NCBI GenBank assembly: GCA_949752795.1
Contig: OX457065.1
Coordinates: 1,736,001 to 1,800,000 of the forward strand
Reading direction: 5' to 3'
DNA from: Hyperoodon ampullatus
Lineage: Eukaryota > Chordata > Mammalia > Artiodactyla > Ziphiidae
DNA length: 64,000 nt
Shown here piece after piece: positions 58,380 through 64,000 of this stretch. Numbering within the stretch: the first letter of the stretch is position 1; every line of letters begins with the position of its first letter. The position numbers were made by a program, and so were the translations under genes. The notes under the pieces were generated by a model. It worked only from the letters and a program-made list of their open reading frames with translations, did no database searches and was not told the origin of the DNA.

Positions 58380-58960
58380 TACAGGCCTGTCCACCAGAAT
58401 GGCTGAAATTTAAAAGATTGACAGGACCCAGTGCCAGTCAGGGAAGAGGATGAATGTAACTCTTACACGTTGTTGGGCAGAGGGTAAAATGGTACAACTA
58501 CTTTGGAAAAATATCTGACAGTTTCGTAGAGAACAAAACATACACTTCACCTATGACCTGGAAATCTCATGCCCGAGTCATTGCTGAAGAGAAATGAAAA
58601 CATGTCCACACACAGACTTGTGCAAGAATGTTCACAGCAGCTCTACTCTTAATCACCCCCAACTGGCAACAAGCCAAGTGTCTTTGAACTGGTGACTGGA
58701 TGCACACCTGGGCTACCCACCCCCCATGCAATGCAATACTGCCCGACAATAACAAGGAACAGACTCCTGACACATGCGACAGCGTGGGTGAATCTCACGT
58801 GCATTATGGTGAGGGAAACAAGCCTGAGACAAAAAAGCGCTGCGATTCCATCTACGAGACGCTCTAAGACAGTCAAAACTAATCTTTGGTGGAGAAATCG
58901 GAACAGTGCTTGCCAATGGACGGTATGGTTGGGGAAGGAATTTCTGGCGTGATGGTATCT
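58380..58960 (+). mobile_element. old L1 ORF2 3' fragment
   Basis: 'gccagtcagggaagaggatg', 'agggtaaaatggtacaacta' and 'tgcaagaatgttcacagcag', then 'acaatgcaatact'-like words, follow L1 ORF2 in order. Confidence 0.78.
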
Positions 58961-59235
58961 TTTTTCTTTTTTTTACGGAGATATAACTGACATAAAACAT
59001 GATATTAGTTTCAGGTGCACAACATAATGATCCGATATTTGTATCTATTGTGAAATGATCACAATAAGTCTAGTTACTATTTGTCATCCTACAGTTGCAG
59101 AATTTTCTTCCTTGTGATGAGAACTTTTAAGACTTACTCTCTTAATAACTTTCAAATATACAGCACAGAATTATTAACAACTGTCACCATTCTGTACCTT
59201 CCATCCCCAGGACTTATTTTATAACTGACCTTTGA
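58961..59235 (-). mobile_element. L1 3' UTR fragment, antisense
   Basis: 'acggagatataactgacata', 'ttcaggtgcacaacataatg' and 'ttaacaactgtcaccattct' are inverted L1 3' UTR. It directly follows a sense L1 piece, giving a head-to-head junction. Confidence 0.75.
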
Positions 59236-59361
59236 CCTTCTGGGTGATGGTATTTTGATAAGGATCTGGGTTACATAGGTCTGCGTATTTGTCAGAAATG
59301 ACAAGTCATAAGCTTGAAATTGAGACTTTTCACTGTAAGTAAATACTACCTCAGGCGTAGA

Positions 59362-59870
59362 GAACAAACGTATGGATACCAAGGGGGAAAGGGGGGATGA
59401 ATTGGGAGATGGGGATTGACACGTATACATTATTGATACTATGTATAAAATAGATCACTAGGGCTTCCCTGGTGGCGCAGTGGTTGAGAGTCCGCCTGCC
59501 GATGCAGGGGACACGGGTTCGTGCCCTGGTCCGGGAGGATCCCACATGCTGCGGAGCGGCTGGGCCCGTGAGCCATGGCCGCTGAGCCTGCGCGTCCGGA
59601 GCCTGTGCTCCGCAACGGGAGAGGCCACAACAGTGAGAGGCCTGCGTACCGCCAAAGAAAAAAAAAAAAAAAAAAAAAAAAAGATAACTAATGAGAACCT
59701 ACTGTAGAGCACAGGGAACTCTACTAAATGCTCTGTGGTGACCTAAATGGGAAGGAAATCCAAAAAAGAGGGGACATATGTATATGTATAGCTGACTCAC
59801 TTTGCTGTACAGCAAAAACTATCACAACATTGTAAAGTAACTATACTCCAATAAAAATTAATTTTTAAAA
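59362..59870 (+). mobile_element. 5'-truncated L1 3' UTR split by a SINE
   Basis: 'aaacgtatggataccaaggg', 'gatgaattgggagatgggga' and 'gagcacagggaactctacta' end in 'ctatactccaataaaaatta'. A CHR-2 SINE occupies 59461-59681. Confidence 0.9.
59461..59681 (+). mobile_element. CHR-2-type SINE inside L1 3' UTR
   Basis: The copy has a long A tail of about 27 bases, the longest SINE tail in this window. Its duplication AGATCACTA/AGATAACTA (59452-59460 and 59682-59690) has one mismatch. Confidence 0.94.
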
Positions 59871-61134
59871 ATGTTACCTCCAAAGAAAAAAGTGTTTAGG
59901 GGTGAAGTACTGATGTCTGTGAGCCACTTTGAAAGGCATCCTTATAAGCTGGATTTGTTTAGAGGCATGGATAGATGGACAGATGGGTGAGAAGCAACTA
60001 TGCAGTAAATGTTCCAGAGTCCACGTGATAGGTATATGGGAGTTGGCTGCAATATTCATCTTTTCTGTAAACATCCTCATAATAAAACGCTGAGGAAAAA
60101 TCTACAGATAAAACCCACAGAGGTGTGGGCAGGAGTTTGCAGGAACCTGCCCAAGTGTCCCTGCTGTCCCAGTTTTTGGCCAGGTGTTAAATACTTGGGC
60201 AATCCCACCTGTCCCCAGTCTGACCTGCTTCCCCCCCACCCACTGGATCACTCTGCCCAGCCTGGAGCATCTCTCCCTGAAATAATCTTCCAGGTAAACT
60301 TACCTGGCAGGCCTTGGTGATAGCTATAGTCTAGCCAAGCCCTCTATTCTGTGAACTCTCCTCTCTCTGGGAATATCTATTCATCTTTGACTTCAGGTCA
60401 AAGCAGAACTGAGACATCCGTTAACAAACATCATTGAGTGTTTACTAGGTGCTACACAGTGGGGTGCAGAGAACATTAAGAAATGGTCTATAGAGTTGCC
60501 TTAATGGTCAGAATGGGATGTTTTGGAGGTGGGGGAGAGGTGGATGAATGGAGGCCAGATCACAATCTTATCTTTTACAGCTGCTAAGAGGTTTGAATTC
60601 TATTCTCAAAGTAGCAGAGCCCTCTAAGCCCTCCTGAAAAGTTGGGTGTAAATCATACCACATTTCAAACATTTTACCAAAATGCCCAGGAGATTTTGAA
60701 ACTTAAAAAACTATATGGGAGATCTTTTTGGAGATGAAAAATTATTTTACATTGAAAATCATTCATTTTTACCTTTTTTTTCCATTTCAAATTTGAAAAT
60801 ATATGCTATAGTCTGCCTTCTTAAAGAGAAGCATACTAATTACAAAACCAACTCTGTTCACAGACAGTTCCAGCAGCTAAGGGTCTTAGGTCAGGAGATG
60901 ATGTGGTCCATATCCCAGGAGACAGTAGGGGGGTAACATCTGTACCATTAGTGAGTTTGAGAGTCAAATCAAGACTCCTTACCCTCAAATGGTCTTTATT
61001 TCATCAGTGAGCAACTTGATTACACATATGTATGGGGTTAACTCTTAGTTAAATCAATTAGATCTCAATGTACTGATATAATAGTTTAACATAGAACCAC
61101 AACCTAACAAGGCTGGGAGAGGTGTAGGAATCAC
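59871..61134. other. intergenic sequence with L2-like piece at about 60415-60560
   Basis: 'aacaaacatcattgagtgtt', 'tactaggtgctacacagtgg' and 'ggtgcagagaacattaagaa' are an inverted L2 tail. No gene is recognised in the rest. Confidence 0.5.
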
Positions 61135-61265
61135 CTGGTCCAAACCCCCCTCATTTCATAGTGAAAGCCGATAAAACCAGACTATGTTAAGTGACTTGGA
61201 GTTACACAGCTAGTAAAAGGCAAGGCTGAGACTCAGATCCAATGTTATTCCAAGTTCAGTGTTCA
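61135..61265 (-). repeat. MIR SINE, antisense
   Basis: 'ttaagtgacttggagttaca', 'cagctagtaaaaggcaaggc' and 'tgagactcagatccaatg' are inverted MIR. Confidence 0.75.
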
Positions 61266-63150
61266 TTCTACACCATACACTCAGTTGTCATAAACCCTTC
61301 ACCACTTGTCTCTATTTTTTCTTAATCCACAGTATTTTACATTTCTTGAGAGAAAGGTATAAATAAAAATAAATTTTAAAATTTGAAACATTTCTATTAT
61401 TTTAAAAGTTTTTGTAAGAAAAAAATGTTTGGGGGAAAACAATGACTCAAAGTGGCTAAAGCCCAAGGTCTACGGCATGATTCCATCATATACATTCCAC
61501 ATCACGTGACTCTCTGTGCAGAGAGAAGCTCCCTAAGAGTTTATGGAGTCTGAAAACAGAACCTACTTCACTAAAGGGTATCGAAATATCCTTCCGTAAA
61601 AGCAAGTTCCACCAAATGAGAAAAGGAAGTCTTTAAAATGCATGGCCTCTCTGAATGCCCTGTCATTGACAAAGCACCGAAGGGTTGGCATTGCAGGCTT
61701 TGCTCCAAAGGGTGAGCCTGCATTAACTCATGTCCCCTTACAGCCACCCCTGGAGGTGCTACTCTTACTGCTGCTCCAGTGGGACCCTCAGGCACAGAAA
61801 CCCCTGCACTGCCAAGAGGCAAAGTCTGAACCCAGCAGTCTGGCTCCCAGGCTATTCGTTGAACCCACAAAGCAATCCACTCAGGGATGTCTTGTTATCA
61901 ATTCTGCACGGAACTTAGTTCCTTCAGGGGAGTCCGTCCTTCTTGGTCTTTCAACTTTATCCTTTATTCTCCCTTATACTTTAGGGGATGGAAGCAGACG
62001 TCCCAGACAGCAGGATTCCAGCTGGGTTTTTCCAGTGGGAGGCGCTCATGGACCCACATACCCCCAGACTCCATAGTGACTGCAAGCTGGACTGATGGGG
62101 GGACAGCAGCTCTATTTACCCCCTGCTCTCTGGGCACCAACAGCTCACCCCTTAACACACCTCCAACCCTTCCTTAGGTGAAAACCAGTTTCCTCCATGC
62201 AGTCCCTCTCCTGAAATACACAGGTCAATTTTTTTTCTTGAATGCTGATTGATTCTGACATCTCACTTAAATATGTAACATTTTCCTGTCTTCTCAAGTG
62301 AATTGAATGAACGAGTGTAACCTTGACTTGATGAGCAAGGACAGTCATGATGCTGTAACAGTGAGGCCCTTGGGACCTGTTTAAAGAGCACAAGCACCTG
62401 CCACCCCTCCTTCCCAGGACCTCTTTGTAATGATGGGAAAAATATAATTTTTTTAATTTATGAGCTGTAAAAGCATTAGAAAACAATATAAGGTGCTCCC
62501 TGAAGACCAGAAATGTAGAGGAATTCCAGGAAGGGAGAAAGCAGTTGGAGCCGGATGGGTGGAGAAATCAGGGCAGAGGTAAAGGCGTTCTTCCCAAGGG
62601 AACCCTGGAGAAGCCTTTGATGGCCTCACCATGGAAGAGACCACAGTGAAGACAGGGCATGGAAGCTGCATCCAGAACGGCTGTGAGCCCTGCCTCCTCT
62701 GTAAATACAATTCTGGGCAGTGAGGAGCTCCCAGAAAGGGGAGGCCCCAGCTTAGGTCCTCGGCTGAGAAGCAGACAGAGCACAGACAGACACAGGGGAA
62801 GGATGCAGTTCAGCCCAGGACTGGGATATGGGGGACACAGCCTGCCTGCCGTGGTGCCTGTGGGGGAAGGGCGGGGGTCTGCAGCCGGCACACCAATCTG
62901 CACCACGCAGGGGGCCTCCCCGTCCCCACAGAACCTGCCAATGGGGGATCCGATGCTGGGGGACAGAGGCCACAGCACAGGAGCCAACACTGACCAGGAT
63001 TATCTTTCCTTAATAAACATACATGGTACCAGACATTGCAGAGAAAGCACCACCAAGTGTGACAAAGACGGAGAGAAACTTGAAGCGGATAACTGATCCC
63101 AAAGGCATCAGAGATGATTCAGGACACTAAAGAAAAACACAGAATACATC
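61266..63150. other. intergenic unique sequence
   Basis: No gene or repeat recognised. Frames at 61642-62076 and 62568-63096 lack domains and splice context. Confidence 0.45.
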
Positions 63151-63290
63151 TTAAACTTATTTTAATTTCTTAAAATTAAATTAATTAAAAAATTTTTAAG
63201 TTTATTTTAACTTTTCATTAATTTTAAATTTAATTTTAATTTTTTATTAAATTAGTTTTAAATTTCTTTTAATTTTTCAGTTAAAAAATC
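63150..63290. repeat. AT-rich low-complexity tract
   Basis: About 140 bp of almost only A and T, with repeated TTTTAATTT and TTAAAATT words that are close to self-complementary. Confidence 0.85.
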
Positions 63291-63296
63291 TGTACT

Positions 63297-63513
63297 GGGC
63301 TTCCCTGGTGGCGCAGTGGTTGAGAGTCCGCCTGCCGATGCAGGAGACACGGGTTCGTGCCCTGGTCCGAGAAGATCCCCCATGCCGCGGAGCGGCTGGG
63401 CCCGTGAGCCATGGCCGCTGAGCCTGCGCGTCTGGAGCCTGTGCTCCGCAACGGGAGAGGCCACAACAGTGAGAGGCCCGTGTACCACACACACACACAC
63501 ACAAAAAAAAAAA
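63297..63513 (+). mobile_element. CHR-2-type SINE with (CA)n-A tail
   Basis: Complete copy with a tail that starts as (CA)n before the A run, as in the copy at 3573. The target duplication is weak. Confidence 0.92.
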
Positions 63514-63684
63514 TCAAAGGAAAATAAAGAGGTACTCTGTTGAGAAGTCTCCCACTTTGCCCCTCAGCCTCATTCCTCCCCACCCCATGGGTAATCATTT
63601 ATATTAGTTTCTTGGGCAACTGCAAGCAAATATGAAAAAATACACTTATTTTCCTTCCTGGCTTACACAAAACATGGCATAGTA

Positions 63685-64000
63685 CATGTATTAGTTTGGT
63701 AGGGCTGCTGTAACAAAGCACTACAAACGGGGCGGCTTAAACAACAGAAATCTATCGTCTCAGTTTCCGGAGGCTGGAAGTCCAAAATCAAGGTATCAGC
63801 AGAGTTGGTACCTTCTGGGGCCCAGAGGGAATCTGTTCAGGCCTCTCTCCTTGGCTGGTAGACAGCCATTTTCATGTTCACAGACCATCCTCCCTGTATG
63901 CATGGCTGTGTCCCAACGTCCCCTATTTATTAGCATGCCAGTCACACTGGATTAGGGCCCACCGTAAAGGACCTCATTTTCTCTTGGCTACCTCTTTAAA
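63685..64000 (+). mobile_element. MLT1-type LTR, running off the window end
   Basis: 'gtattagtttggtagggctg', 'ctgtaacaaagcactacaaa', 'ggaggctggaagtccaaaat' and 'ggattagggcccaccgtaaa' are in LTR order. The 3' part lies beyond the window. Confidence 0.85.

Overview
This is nuclear DNA of a placental mammal, and almost certainly of a cetacean. At least twelve copies of a tRNA-derived CHR-type SINE begin with a 'gggcttccctggtggcgcag' block and end in poly-A. This SINE family is known from whales, hippos and ruminants, and the short form seen here is abundant in whale and dolphin genomes. The window also holds L1 LINEs, MIR and L2 fragments and MLT1-type LTRs. I see no bacterial, phage or CRISPR content.

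The one gene I can support is the 5' end of MGLL (monoacylglycerol lipase) on the minus strand. A first coding exon (18862-18871, spelling M-E-T-G with a split codon) is joined across a 456-bp intron to exon 2 (18261-18405). The remaining exons lie outside the window, beyond position 1. A CpG island at about 19.0-19.95 kb is the likely promoter. It is followed by a CA-rich, Z-DNA-prone tract to 20.19 kb. A second good splice donor inside the island suggests an alternative non-coding first exon, which would give the shorter MPEESS isoform.

Positions 1-18.26 kb are MGLL intron 2. They hold unique sequence plus an antisense L1 (3.8-7.3 kb) carrying an inserted SINE and a (TA)34 run, an MLT1 LTR, and MIR, L2 and CHR SINEs. 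Positions 20.2-64 kb lie upstream of MGLL and look intergenic. They contain a second antisense L1 (21.3-24.66 kb), a 340-bp G-rich minisatellite, a near-full-length sense L1 (37.57-44.96 kb) with an intact target-site duplication and SINEs nested two deep, several truncated L1 ends, and many SINEs and LTRs. The last LTR runs off the window end.

I found no new multigene system. Almost all long open frames are L1 remnants, SINE read-through, or frames forced open by GC-rich or G-rich sequence. The most useful observations are the MGLL 5' structure (alternative first exons and a uORF), the nested L1/CHR-1/CHR-2 insertion history, and the G-rich and CA-rich tracts near the promoter and upstream.
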